Shown here in pieces: positions 8,384 through 19,603 of a DNA stretch of 64,000 nt (its first letter is position 1; each line of letters begins with the position of its first letter). Source of the stretch: Epiperipatus broadwayi. Lineage: Eukaryota > Onychophora > Udeonychophora > Euonychophora > Peripatidae. Position numbers and translations under genes: made by a program. A model generated the notes under the pieces. That model was not told where the DNA came from. It did no database searches and was given only the letters and a program-made list of their open reading frames with translations. The stretch is from contig JAQFVV010000002.1 in the NCBI GenBank assembly GCA_028023455.1, positions 30,881,725 through 30,945,724 on the forward strand. Reading direction: 5' to 3'.

Positions 8384-11159
8384 TGTAGGATTAAAGTAAG
8401 CTAAGTGATCATGGGTAATGGAAGCTATGTTGGAAAAGATGGAAATACGGAGATGGATAAATGTCAATACTGAGTATGGATAAAGAGCATGTAGAAAAAT
8501 GAATAATGAACTAAGCAGAGAAATAAAGTCATAAAAAAAATGGTTGAAACAAGAATGTAGAGAGATAGAAATGCTTTAAGGTATGATTTATTTGATAGAA
8601 TTAGAAATGCCATTTAAGAAAAAATAGAAAGAGTTAACAAGTGATATAGCTGATAAGAGTGAAAAGAGATTAACTGATAGTGATGATATATTAAAAAGAT
8701 GGAAAGAATATCTTCAATATCTATTTATAAAAGAAAATGATTTAATTATGAACTTGAAAGTGAAGATGTTGAATTAGATGATAAAAGTATGGAAATATTG
8801 AGAGATGAAGTAATAAAGTCAACTGAAATAATGAAAAATGCTTAAACTTTTGGATTTGAGACCATACCTATAGAATTTTTAAAAGAAATGAAGAAATCAC
8901 TGTGAAAGAAATAATTGGACTTTGCAATTTGATATATAATAGTGGAGTTTGGCCTGAATATTTTTTGAGGATATAATGATTCCAACTGCTAAAAAAGAAG
9001 AAAGCTGTTAAATTTGAAGAGTATAGGATGTTAAGTTTGTTATCTCAAGCTTGTAAAATTTTATTAAGGATTTTACAAGAATTTATGAGAAGGTAGAATA
9101 TTATATTGGACAAGAACAGTTTGGTTTTTAGGAAGGCAAAAGTATAAGAGATGCTTTTGATGTTATTAGAACAATTGCAGAGAAATATATTGTAAAAGAT
9201 AAAGGAATTGGTATATTGTGGATTTGGAAAAAGCATTAGATAGACTAATCAGAAATAATTGTATGACCATCTTAAACAGAGAAGATTGATTTGGAATATT
9301 TATACTGGATTTTAAAAGGATAAGAATTAGATGAGAATAATGATACTGATGAAGCGAATATAGAAAGAGGAGTTAGACAAAGATGCAGTATATCGTATGT
9401 TTTTTAATTTAAATATTTAGACTGTGGATGAGCAAATTTTGAAGATAGATCAATAAAAGGTATTAAGATTTGCAGATGATATTGCTCTTTTATAGCTGAG
9501 GATGAAAAAAATCTTCAGAATTTGTTGAATAAATTGGAGGAAGGATGTATGTAATATGGAATGAAGATTAATGTTGAAAAGACGAACTGTTTCTGGATAG
9601 GGTAGAATATTAAAAGACTATAAGTTGAAATTCATAATAATATAATAATAACTGGTAAATGAATTTAAATATTTGGGTAGTTTGTTGAGTGGGGCGGAAA
9701 AAGTGGAGATGAATTTAAAAGAAGAATAGCATTTGCAAAGAAGGCATTTTCTAAGAGAAATAAATATTTTGTGGATTTTTGAAGAGAAAATTATGGGAAA
9801 AGTTGATTAAATGCTCTATGAGGACTGTATTATTATATTGTTGTGAAATGTGGATGAGTGAAAAAATTAGGAACTGATTGGAAGCCTTTGAGAAGTGGCC
9901 ATAAAGAAGGATGAACGAAAGTCAGTTGGATGAATAAAAATAATGAAGTTTTGAAAAGATTGATTGAGGAAATTAGAAGCAGAGAGAGGAATTGGATTGA
10001 CCGTGTAAAAAGATAGAATAGTTTAATGAAAGATGTTCTAAGGGGAATGGTGAATGGAAACAAAAAATAAGAATGATAAAGATTAACCCTGCTGGATAAT
10101 ATAGGAGATGGGAAGAAATATGTGGAATTGAAGAGCTGGGCAATGAATGGAATGAGCCTCAAGGTTATACATACATTGTTATAAACCAGTATTTGCAAAT
10201 AGCTCTACAACCATCTTTTTAATATTTAATTCATCACCCAGTTCATGGCTTGTGTAATCAATCTGAAAAGTTCACTATATTTATTATTAAAATCTTACAT
10301 GGATGAACCTGAAAAATATATCATTTATATCTGTAACCCGTGAAAGTCTTTGTGTCTATCCTATAAAGCATTATATCATTATAATAAGAAAAAACCTATA
10401 TAATTGAGAAGAAAATCTATTTGACATGACATCTCCAGAGAATCTGAGGAATTTAATAACTTAAGGCATCTGACGTTAAGTGTACCAATATTTTTTTGAT
10501 GATTGGAATCTTATGGTGAACTATTTCCACTATCTAATTGAATTCTTGACTGTGAACAAAAGTTAATATATATGGAAACAGCATTTCAAGTAGTATCCAT
10601 TGTTGCTGTCCTGACTAGTAACAGTTAGATCAACAATTGAACCAGTGGTCTTTGGATAAAATTTACAATAGAAAAGGAAAAAGAAAGTAAACTATCATTT
10701 TTTGGATATTCTATTAATAAAATCATATTTTAATGATAGATGGAGACATCAATATATAAAAAAATGAATGTAGAAATAGTATGGCTAATTGGAATTCGAA
10801 TATAGATAAGAAATACAAAATTAATAATATTACTTTAAGAATGTATAGGGCCATAAATTACTGCTTGAATAAGGAAGATTATAACAAGCCAGTAGAATTA
10901 ATAATTAAGGAATTTAGAATAAATGATTACCCAATAAAGATTATAGAGGATAATATAAAAATATCAGAAAAAAAATTTGTTGTTGATGATAATAAAGGAA
11001 ATAATATTAAAAAAGATAAAGGCACTAAAATTAAATATATAGATATAAACATATAGTAATAGTATTATATAGGGTATATGAGGACAGACACATGACCCAC
11101 CACTCTCCCCACTATCTCATAACACTGATACACCCAAACACATATATGTTGAAAAGATA

Positions 11160-11221
11160 AATAATCACCAATATACATATTTCATGCTAAACCAGCAATC
11201 ATCAGTTGGTCCAGATTACCA
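11160..11221 (-). ncRNA. Type I hammerhead ribozyme (predicted), copy 2a
   Basis: Minus strand: GTAATC, TGG bulge, ACCAA, CTGATGA, stem-loop II (TGCT/AGCA), GAAA, T, four-base loop, ATA, TTGGT, GATTAT. Stem I has one G-T wobble. All core bases are present. Confidence 0.78.
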
Positions 11222-11398
11222 TCTCCACACATATATGCCATAAGTGCTCATATATATATTAAGATAGCCAAACCTCATACTTTAATGGACAGGCTTCAAT
11301 CTACTCCACACTCCAACTCTTCAACCATCCATCCAATTGAAAATCTGATAATGGAATGCTCAAAAGCCACCCTGAAGTCGAGATTCTTGTCACACCCA

Positions 11399-11448
11399 TG
11401 TTGATGATTGCTGGTTTAGCATGAAATACATATATTGGTGATTATTTA
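11399..11448 (+). ncRNA. Decayed hammerhead fold, copy 2b
   Basis: The core reads TTGATGA instead of CTGATGA, and the upstream stem I strand is replaced by CACCCATG at a deletion junction. Stem II, GAAA and ATA-TTGGT remain. Probably inactive. Confidence 0.6.
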
Positions 11449-12030
11449 TTTTTTCAACATATATGTGTTTGGATGTATCAGTGTTATGAGATAGTGTGGA
11501 GAGTGATGGGTCATGTGAATGTCTGTGCTCATATACCCTATATATTACATATATAGACATAGGTATATAATAAGCCTGTGTGTTTCAGTTAGTAATAGTA
11601 TTGTAAAAAATATAAAAAGTTTAATAATGTGATAAAATTTAGAGTAATAAATAAAAGGAAGAATATATTTAATATATTCGATAATAAATATATAGAAAAT
11701 ATAGGAAATCAAATAAATAAATGGAGTATATAAAATAGAATGTAAATCATGTCAGGATAAAAATATTAGGAATAACTATATAGGAGAAACAAAAAACTCA
11801 ATTTACATAAAATTAAGCCAAAACAAGTATGATAAAAGATCACCTGTTTATTTACATTCATTGGAGACAGGACATAAAATTGAAAAAGGAAGTATAAATT
11901 TGAAAAAGGAAGTATAAATCATACTAGAAATGGAAGAGATAGAAAGATAAAAAACTATTGATTAGAAACATTAGGCCATCTTTTAATAAAGATTTGTGTT
12001 TGAAAACATTGATTTTATAGAAGTATATAT

Positions 12031-12780
12031 TTTTGTTGATAAATAAGTTATATATAATATATAGATAGTTTCAAAAAGGTGTCCATAGAAGGTGTAAGGG
12101 TGACTTAAAATATAAAAGTTATTTCAGATAGGAAAATAGTGTAGCTGTAGTAAAGTTTAAAAAAAGTAAGGATAATTAAGAATTAGAAATTAAGAAGTCG
12201 AATTATATAGATATTATGTTAATATTATTGTTATTGTTGATAAATACACGTATAATATATAGAATAATTAAAATAGAAGAAATTAATAGGATTACTGAAC
12301 AATTTTGAAATAATGGGGATATGAAAAGTAAACGTTAAATTTTTTGAGTAAATTTTTTATATAAAGGCAAGTAATTGATAGTAAATATAGATTAACAAAT
12401 ATTAGTATTTTTAAAATATTGAAAATTCATGGTTTAAAATGGTTTAAAATATTATGGTTTTTTATGTATGTGTGTATATGTATTTATATATGTATGTGTA
12501 TATATCTTGTAATAGATGATGTTACATTGTTTTTTTTTATTAGTAAACATGAAAAGAATAAAGGTTCATAAATAAAACTTCTTTTTTTAGAATTAAAAAT
12601 TGAAAATTAAAATTCTATAATAAACTCATATATATAAAATCGCACAGATAAAAAAAAATTATTAAAATAAAACTTTATTAAAAACTAAATCTTTCAACAA
12701 AAAGATTTAGAGATAAAATTATATCTTTAAGTTGGAAAACACATTAATTAATCAGAAATGGAAATGATTATTTTAATTAG
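12031..12780. other. AT-rich DNA, nothing recognised
   Basis: This may include the 3' untranslated part of the Penelope fossil. No ORF, hairpin or repeat boundary could be supported. Confidence 0.4.
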
Positions 12781-13059
12781 TCAAAGTGAACTAGCCTTGG
12801 GGCATTTAAATGTATAAATAGTGGTCAGATAGGAAAACAATAGAAACTAATAGCAAATGAGAGAAATCCATTGGGAAATCGGACCTCAACAGAAGGATTA
12901 TCATCATCGATGATGTAATGTCAATTGAATCCTTAAAATTAATATAAAAGGAAAAGTTTGAAATTATTAGTTAGTTAGGAGTTATTACAAGAGGACAGAT
13001 ATGTGTTAAGTTGGAGGGGTTTGGAGATGAAGGGATTGAAAGACGCACTTTCAATTCCT

Positions 13060-13255
13060 TCAGTTGTTATGAAAAAAAAAGAGAATATGAAACATTGTTT
13101 TCCAATATTGCGGTCCACAGGACATCAAGGCCCAGAAGAATACCATCAACTATAAAGGACCAACGGTTAACTGCACACCGATATCCTTATGACTTCGTGG
13201 GAATTAACACCTTCCATTACAAAAAAATCAGAGACTACGGACATTTTTCAAAATC
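13060..13255 (+). other. Candidate exon A (GC-richer block ending in a splice donor)
   Basis: An open frame (82 codons from ATG 13011) covers a block with clearly higher GC than its surroundings and ends just before TCGTAAGA, a good donor with GT at 13256. The peptide includes RTSRPRRIPSTIKDQ and DFVGINTFHYKKI and matches no family I know. No start, promoter or acceptor can be proved. It could equally be part of an unidentified repeat. Confidence 0.25.
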
Positions 13256-13617
13256 GTAAGAACTTTATATTCATTTGAAAACATTAAGAACTTTAAAATA
13301 TAAACTTTCTCCATATTTAAAAAAAAATAGAAATATATTCCTATCTGACCAAACTAAATTATTTAGTAATTAGTTATAATTTTATTTGATGTATTTCTTT
13401 TTTTTTAAAAAAATCATTTCCATTTTTTTTTTTGTTCTTTTAAGTTTTTATAATGATTTTTGTTTTTCGATAAATTAAATTATATAAATGTTAAACTTAA
13501 GTCGGGCATGAATGGCTGTATAGATTTGTAAAGTTATATTAGGGGAGGGTAATCTTAGGTTATTTGTGTCATTGTTGAATTGGGTCAATGGATTGGATAT
13601 ATTTGTGTAATTAGTAG

Positions 13618-13691
13618 ATGTCGTATGAGTTTCACTACGTGCAGAATCGCTGTATTCACCGCACCAACCCTTTGCCTATGGATGGGATTGT
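13618..13691 (+). other. Candidate exon B (AG..GTAAGT block)
   Basis: An acceptor-like TTAGTAG precedes ATG 13618, and the block ends ATT followed by the consensus donor GTAAGT (GT at 13691-13692). It encodes MSYEFHYVQNRCIHR then TNPLPMDGI with ordinary codon composition. The product is unknown. Exon A would join it in a phase that does not keep this frame, so they may not belong to one transcript. Confidence 0.25.
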
Positions 13692-13699
13692 AAGTCGTC

Positions 13700-14560
13700 A
13701 AAAAGGATCGCAGTCCCATCCTATGGAGTTTTTATTTTATTGTTCTTTTTGCCATACAGATGTCATATTCCTGTATTGGACAAGAGTCAATGTCTTCTCT
13801 AACTATACTGTTCAGATGTCCATTCCTGACAGTATAGTATATTTGTGCTGTTGTATTTTCATGCTACATTGAATACATAAATGTATCAGATGGATTGACG
13901 CCAGTTTGACTGCGAACTTTTAGCCTAAGGTTAAATAGGGATAGAATATTTTCTTTTCAAATGCGAATCTATGTAGTCTATTCATACTCGACACTAAATA
14001 AAATTGCATTAAATTTAAGTTGGGTATATACGTTTGCATGGATTCATTATCGGTTAATTATGTTTTGGTTTTTATATTTGATCAAAATATATAGACATTC
14101 GGTAAATAATGATACCTTACAGTGAGTATCTAAAATGTATTTATTCAGATGTCTTTTAAGTTATTGGTGTCAATGCGGGCATCTTACGATGAATGCTATT
14201 GGGTTTCTTGTGAATTCCCTCATGCAAATCCACCAATGATTTTATATTTTGATCGTTTATGTTTATTTTGAAATGTTTTTGACCGTGTAATCTATGTAAC
14301 CGATCTATACTCAACATTATAAAACAAACTTTTATAAACCCATCTGTGTGAACTTATAATAGTACAAAAATTAAAATGTAAATTTATAAAAATTAAAATG
14401 TAAATTAAAATCAAAATTAAAAATGTAAGTTAAATTTCAAAATGTAAACTGATACTAAAATAATTTTAAGTATATATGTGCGTTAATAAATGTTGTGTGT
14501 ATAATTACTGGCAGTGGCTTATTTTATTCTTTTTTAAAAATATTCTTAGATAAGAATTTA
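13700..14560. other. AT-rich DNA, nothing recognised
   Basis: Two loosely similar stretches (about 13965-14010 and 14280-14340, both with AATCTATGTA and CATACTC/TATACTC) hint at an old repeat. No coding signal. Confidence 0.35.
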
Positions 14561-14569
14561 TTGTAAAAT

Positions 14570-14820
14570 ATAAATCTCTGCTGTTCCACTGAGCTAGTGA
14601 CAATGGGCTAACGACCGGATATCAAAATATAAAAAAAAAATTTTTTTTTTGACTTACGTGTCTGCCTACTTTATAAATTTTTCTAGGTTCAAATGCCTAG
14701 ATGGCGCCCTTGTAGTGTAGATCACGTTAAGTCCATCTCCGGATCGTTATAATATATATATGTATGGTTGGGTATTAATTGTAGCTCTGATGATGACTGC
14801 AGGGCAGTTGAAACTGTAAG
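14570..14820. repeat. Old repeat with tRNA-like words and stem motif
   Basis: The reverse strand of about 14582-14600 reads TAGCTCAGTGGAACAGCAG, close to a tRNA A-box. On the plus strand CTAGGTTCAAATGCCTAG (about 14683-14700) resembles a T-arm. At 14786-14820 the motif TCTGATGATG, ACTGC, AGG, GCAGT, TGAAACTG follows. No complete tRNA fold is present. Confidence 0.4.
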
Positions 14821-15225
14821 CAAAAAGAAATAACTCATAAGTTAAAATTGCACTATAAAGTGTTAATTAAAGAGTATATGGTATATTATATATATTAATT
14901 AAAATACAAGATTGTTCAACAGGTAAAGGAATATTAATCAAAGGTTTTTATAACTAATTAAAAATGAGAGGACTAACTATAAAGTATAAAATAGACTAAT
15001 TAAACAAAAAAGGTTTAGTTGTAGTTTTAGTTTGGAAAGGGAGTGAAAATGGTGTTCTTGCATTTCAAGAAACAGGGTATTAATTTATTTTTGTTTCACT
15101 TGTTCAAATGAGGAATATGAAAGTTTATTCTAGCAATAGTTTATTCTGCATGGAAAACTAAAATAAATTGTCTTTCCCCCAAAAGAGAGCTACTGAACAG
15201 ATCCTAAATGCCACAAATCTATATA

Positions 15226-16388
15226 CACCTGGGTCTCGTTTTATGCGATAGATAGGTTCCTCAGAAAACATGCACAAATGAAATCGTGCAAAAATAGATG
15301 TAACTTACATTGAAAAAGGGGGGATGAAGTCTGTGATTTTTCAAAATTCACGTAAAAGCAAAGCACCAATGTAAAATTATTTTAAAATTCGCGCACAAAA
15401 AAAATAAGGAAATAAAATATGACTAATAAAAAATTTCAAATTTGAAAAAAATTGATACAAGACAAACTTTTTTTAACTATAATATTTAATTTTATTCAAA
15501 ATAATATATTTTTATGCATAATTTACAGTACAGTAATTTACATTTTTTTATATACGTTTTAATTATTAACACTATTTGCTGATAACAGGTTCGTTTGCAA
15601 ACTGGTAAAGATTCTTCACAAGAGGAACTATAACTAGCGCCAACTTCACTCTCATGTTGTTGTTTTAATGGTTTTCTAGTGACAACATAATTAGTAATTA
15701 ATCTTTGAGACGATGATTTTATTAATTGTTTATGAAGCTCGCGATATCCAAACATACAATCATTTAGCTCTCATTGGAATTTAAGAGCATGTTTGTGATT
15801 AGTGTTATTAGTAAGAAAATAATTTGCCAACTGATTAGAAAGTTGAAGACCTTCTCAAATCATTTTGGAAGTGAAAGGAACAGGTTCCACTTCTGTTTCA
15901 TTATCTTTTTCTACATTTTCTTCTGTATCTAAACTTTTATTTTTGTCTTTAATTTTTTAATTTTCAATTCCATTTAAAAATCATATTTCGTTTCACTGCT
16001 ATTACTCACCTCTTAAAAATAAATTTGCGGACACTGAATGATTAATAATTGATTAAACGTTCTTTTTTAAAAAGCAAAAACAGAATGTGATTTAAAATGC
16101 AAAATTAACACGCACAATGTTTGAGCAAATTTACATTATAATCTTGTAAAATTTAATGTCTGTATACATAAAATGTGGAAATCATGATTTTAATTTCATT
16201 ATTGCATAAAATCTTACTATTATAAAGCACTGAAAATGTTGAAATTACTAACATGAAAGTCAAATTCCAATAATGTACTATTACTTTCAATATAACGTAA
16301 GTGCGCGAAAGTTCGACTTCCGGTGAAACATGAATCGCGTAACTTCAAAATCGTGTTAAATAAGTCCGCATAAAAAGAGACCCAGGTG
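15226..16388. mobile_element. pogo-type DNA transposon with terminal inverted repeats
   Basis: The ends CACCTGGGTCTCGTTTTATG (left) and CATAAAAAGAGACCCAGGTG (right) are inverted repeats of about 22 bases with one mismatch. TA flanks both sides (15224-15225 and 16389-16390), the usual duplication of Tc1/mariner/pogo elements. The ...TCTCGTTTTATGCG style of end is typical of Tigger/pogo. At 1163 bp it is internally deleted: only a C-terminal transposase remnant is left. Confidence 0.85.
15492..16000 (-). pseudogene. pogo/Tigger transposase C-terminal remnant
   Basis: Minus-strand reading gives an acidic EEN-EKDNETEVEPVPFTSK-like stretch, then a degraded QLSNQLANYFLTNNTNH stretch (about 15795-15870) and an open segment (15492-15755) with GYRELHKQLIKSSSQRLITN. 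This is the composition and order of the tail after the DDE domain in Tigger-type transposases. The catalytic domain is deleted and there are stops. It lies within the element with matching inverted ends. Confidence 0.5.
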
Positions 16389-16799
16389 TAATTCAGAAAA
16401 GAACATCAAATTCTCATCAAGTCAATGCTGTATACTAATAGTATTTCAAGAAGATATTCAATTCAAAAGACCTTACAATGATCACAGTAAAAATTAATAA
16501 TTATTATAATGTGAGACTGAAAATGATTCTATTTCTGCACCATCACATGAAGGTTTGCTATTATTAAAAAAAAAGAATTTTCATGTGTATTATCCTGTGT
16601 ACCAAGCTTGGCAGCCTTATTTTTAATTATGCAGTTTCAAGGGTATACAATAAATATTTAAAGCAAAATGGCTGACAAATTATTATTAAATTGTTATTTT
16701 AAAAAAGAATATTTTCTGCAAAAATTATAATATTTCCACTTTATTTATTATGGTACTTTAGTATTTTTTAAGCTATGACGTATTATCCTGAAGATGTAC
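16389..16799. other. AT-rich DNA, nothing recognised
   Basis: No ORF or repeat structure supported. Confidence 0.4.
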
Positions 16800-17611
16800 T
16801 ACTCTAATGTGATGTGATGTACTGTAGCTTCTTCTTAAATGAAGTCAAGAATCTCTCAGCAGTTATGCCCAGAGAAACCTGTTAACTACTTAATTTTACA
16901 TTCCCCAGTCTAAGTTTTCCCATATTCTGTTCCATCCCATTTCCACAACATAATCTTTGTCAACTTTATGGCCTTTATATCTAAATCCCCTTTATCTTTT
17001 TCCAAACCCAGCATAAAAACCAATAATCCACTTTCTGTATAATCACTTTTTTCATATTTATTCTTCCATAACTTCATTATATGTGCCCTTTCTGTTTTCA
17101 AGCATTTACATTCAAGTAACAAATGCCTAATATTTTCTATTCCTACCTTACATAATTTACAGACTAATTCACCCATATTTTTCCATTTACATGTATATTC
17201 TCTTGTTGCTAAAGATCCTGTTCGAGCCTTAAACAATAAACTACTTTCCTTAGTATTATCATATATTAACTCGCACCTAATATTCTGTTTATTTCTATAT
17301 ATATATTTAAACTCTTTTTACTCTCCATACCATTTCTCCAGCTCGCTAACTCCCTATTCTTTATTAATAAATCAATTTTTTATCCCAATCCTTACCACTA
17401 TAACACTCAACAATCCTCCTAACACAATCATCCCATCTTTTGTACAAATATACTGATATAAATTCTTTATCCAAATCTTTTGCATATCGCATTACCTTTC
17501 TCACCCATCTTGTTACATGCCCTTTACTCATAACCTAATTAAATACTATTTTGTCTATTCTTTTATTATCCATAAACTGCAATCTACCAAACATTTTCAT
17601 TTTACTTTTTG
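16800..17611 (-). pseudogene. LINE 3' end with Cys/His knuckle (family Z, copy 1)
   Basis: The minus strand reads, from 17611, the block KMFGRLQFMDNKR, VTRWVRKVMRYAKDLDKEF and KRWDDCVRRIVE, then the open segment 17236-16910: ARTGSLATREYTCKWKNMGE, CKLCKVGIENIRHLLLEC, and LVFMLGLEKDKGDLDIKAI. The CxxC-x8-H-x4-C knuckle is the usual C-terminus of a LINE polyprotein. Copies of the same family at 35.3, 42.96 and 43.6/46.8 kb share the start and the 3' end (GTTAACAGG...). Frameshifts occur upstream of the open segment. The clade is not identified. Confidence 0.65.
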
Positions 17612-18183
17612 CATCTTTAACGTAACGCCTCCACGTGATCTACAAACAAATTGTAGTACGTCTTATGTCATAGCAAGAAAAAACGTTGGTTTATTATTAT
17701 TATTTTTTGTATATAGTATTCGATGTTTTGCTTATGCATATATAATAGCTGAATTCACAAAATTATATCCGTCATTTAACAGAAATAATAAAAATAATTA
17801 AACCTTCTAACTCGAATCTTAACAATGAACACATATTTGGTAAAATAGAATTGAAAATTAAAAAAAACAAATAAATACTTTTATGTCCTGGAAACTATAT
17901 AATTAAAAAAAAAGGCCGTCAAGCTCGGTAGACAGGATAACATACAAGTATAAAAAAAAGAGAGAAAATATTGTCAAGATGTAAGGTAATTATATTTATT
18001 TCAAATTATATATATATAACTCTTGCTTCATAAACTAGATTAGTTAGGTATTTTCTAAAATCAATAAGGAAAACATTGCTTGTTATTAAAATTATATTTA
18101 TAGAGATATTTTTTTATGCATGTAAATTTATTTATGTATGTTGTTATTTTATATTTTATGTAAAGGTTTTGTTTAAATAGTTT
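17612..18183. other. AT-rich DNA, nothing recognised
   Basis: The open frame at 17517-17801 has no domain and partly overlaps the LINE fragment. TTTAAATAGTTT at 18172-18183 is the left duplication of the next element. Confidence 0.4.
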
Positions 18184-18332
18184 TATTATTTATATTTTCA
18201 ACATATATGTGTTCAAGTATATCAGTGATATGAGATAGAGTGGTGAGTGGTGGGTCGTATGAAAGTCTGTGATTATATACCTTATATATTACATATATTG
18301 ATACAGGTATATAATAAGCCTGCATTTCAGTT
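18184..18332 (+). mobile_element. 5'-truncated family H copy with 12-bp duplication (copy 3)
   Basis: Only the last 149 bases of the family H 3' arm are present (TTTTCAACATATATGTGTT to the CAGG...CCTG hairpin and CAGTT). TTTAAATAGTTT flanks it at 18172-18183 and 18333-18344. Truncation at one end only, with a duplication, is the hallmark of retroposition and shows which end is 3'. Confidence 0.85.
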
Positions 18333-18378
18333 TTTAAATAGTTTAAAAAACAAAACAAAACAGTGAAGTAAACTTAAC

Positions 18379-18460
18379 TTAGAATATAAAGAAGGAGACA
18401 TTTTTTTTTTCTCAATGATTTAGAATATAAAGAAGGAAACATTTTTTTTTTTTCAATGAC
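18379..18460. repeat. Tandem duplication of a ~41-bp unit
   Basis: Two adjacent units both run TTAGAATATAAAGAAGG(A) ... T-run ... TCAATGA with few differences. Confidence 0.75.
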
Positions 18461-19010
18461 TTTCAAAAGGTAATTAATTTGTAAGGAAAAGTTAAACTTA
18501 CTTAAATGACTGTTTTTGAGCACCCTAAACAAGAGAGAGAAAAAATAGATTTGCCATTTAAAGTATAAAATGTTTAGTGTTCTATGTTTTAGTTATTAGA
18601 GAAGAAATGATATAAGGGTGTTTTTAAAAAAGAAAGTTTATTGTAGTATAAACCTATAGCTTATGCCAAACATACACACGAATAGATAGATATTTGTGTA
18701 TATGACCCCCATATGGACGGATCTAAAGATGAAGCTTTTTTTTGTTATCGTTATATTATTGTGAATTTCAAGAGAGTGCTAATTGGAAAAATTCAGCCAA
18801 TTAATTTCTGTGCTTAATATCATAGAGGGAAATGTTAATGTTTGTATGATTGATAGTTTTAGTTTAATATTAATATGTGAAAGCCCCTAAGATATCTATA
18901 TATTTGGGTTTGAGTTATATAGGGCCAGAGATCGATAGTGAGAATATATTGTTATGAGGCTTATACAAATAAAATGATATGTTGAGAAAATTTAATATTG
19001 AATTATTAAA
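18461..19010. other. AT-rich DNA, nothing recognised
   Basis: No coding or repeat signal supported. Confidence 0.4.
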
Positions 19011-19087
19011 GGGGATTTGAACCCAGACTTTCAAGCTCTCTACAGTCATCCACTTGATACACATGACCACCTACACGTGAAAAAGAT

Positions 19088-19149
19088 AAGTGATCTCCAA
19101 TGTATGTATTTTGTGCTGAACCAACACTCATCAGTTGGTCCAGATCATC
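19088..19149 (-). ncRNA. Hammerhead-like fold with two core changes (H2 left arm)
   Basis: Minus strand: GATC, TGG bulge, ACCAA, CTGATGA, stem-loop II GTG..CAC, then AAAA in place of GAAA, and an ACA triplet in place of NUH. Stem I is retained. The G12 change and the loss of U16.1 should abolish cleavage. Confidence 0.65.
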
Positions 19150-19603
19150 ATACACACATATATATATAATCAGTGCTCGGTTTATATTAGGTTAGCAAAT
19201 CTAGACATTTTAATGGACAGGCTTCAATTCTCTCCACTCTCTAACTCTTCAGCCACCCATATCACTGAAAATCTGATGATAGAATGATCAAAGCTCTTGA
19301 TGATGCCAATATTATAATCATACCCATGTTGATCTTAAGTCACTGATCCCTTATATGTAGCACCTTAATATGTCCGTTTAAATACACAGAAAAGGGATGG
19401 GCAGAATACAGGCTGAATATGTAAACATAATTATGACTAATATTGGCCTCATCTAGGGCTTTGAGCATCCAATCATTAGATTTTCAATGATATGGATGGC
19501 TGAAGAGTTGGAGGTTGGAATAGATTGAAGCCTTTCCATTAAAGTATAAAGATTTGCTATCTTAATATAAACTGAGCACTGATTATGTATATGTGTGGAA
19601 GAT

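Larger units (their letters stand above)
7453..10199 (+). pseudogene. RTE/BovB-like LINE, full span but heavily decayed
   Basis: Translations in three frames give, in order, an apurinic endonuclease start (RVAMWNAQ at about 7568, then a degraded VIGL-EVRWEG at about 7650), further endonuclease (7700-7942, with DDRLM and VKVYMPTTSHDD), and linker YVRWDLDKLKE (8126-8383). Next come reverse transcriptase pieces EQFGF and DVIRTIAEKY (about 9114-9200), RFADDIALL (about 9468), GMKINVEKT, and the C-terminal EFKYLGSLLSG and AFAKKAFSKRNKYF (about 9660-9770). Many stops and frameshifts. The protein order and the CFDP2-like endonuclease sequence fit RTE elements. It is flanked by a 15-bp duplication, so the whole insertion is preserved. 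Confidence 0.75.
11067..11589 (+). mobile_element. Palindromic hammerhead element (family H, copy 2)
   Basis: This copy is arm A reverse (11067-11215), a shortened B segment (11216-11398) and arm A forward (11399-11589). A perfect 13-bp duplication, TAGTAATAGTATT, flanks it (11054-11066 and 11590-11602), and removing the element restores a continuous Penelope fossil. The 5' end is ATATAGGGTATATGAG; the 3' end is the AGG...CCT hairpin then CAGTT. Confidence 0.88.
10655..12030 (+). pseudogene. Penelope-like element fossil (RT end and GIY-YIG endonuclease)
   Basis: From 10655 the translation IKFTIEKEKES, then a frameshifted FLDILLIK, then ETSIYKK and an open segment (10781-11056) with YRAINYCLNKEDYNKPVE and KEFRINDYP matches the end of a Penelope-type reverse transcriptase. 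After the family H insertion (11067-11589), VYKIECKSC and NYIGETKNSIYIKLSQ (about 11726-11830), then SPVYLHSLETGH, match the GIY-YIG endonuclease with its CxxC. A tail LEMEEIER is near 11926. Stops and frameshifts make it inactive. The living element copies itself by reverse transcription primed at cut DNA. Confidence 0.75.

Noticed and set aside
9833-10198. Minus-strand open frame of 121 codons
   Set aside because: It is antisense to the C-terminal part of the decayed LINE at 7453-10199.
14786-14820. Standard hammerhead ribozyme at CTGATGATGACTGC...GAAAC
   Set aside because: Between CTGATGA and GAAA the helix does not start at the first base; the real stem (ACTGC/GCAGT) is offset with unpaired bases on both sides, so the canonical core geometry is broken. 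Kept as a separate motif.
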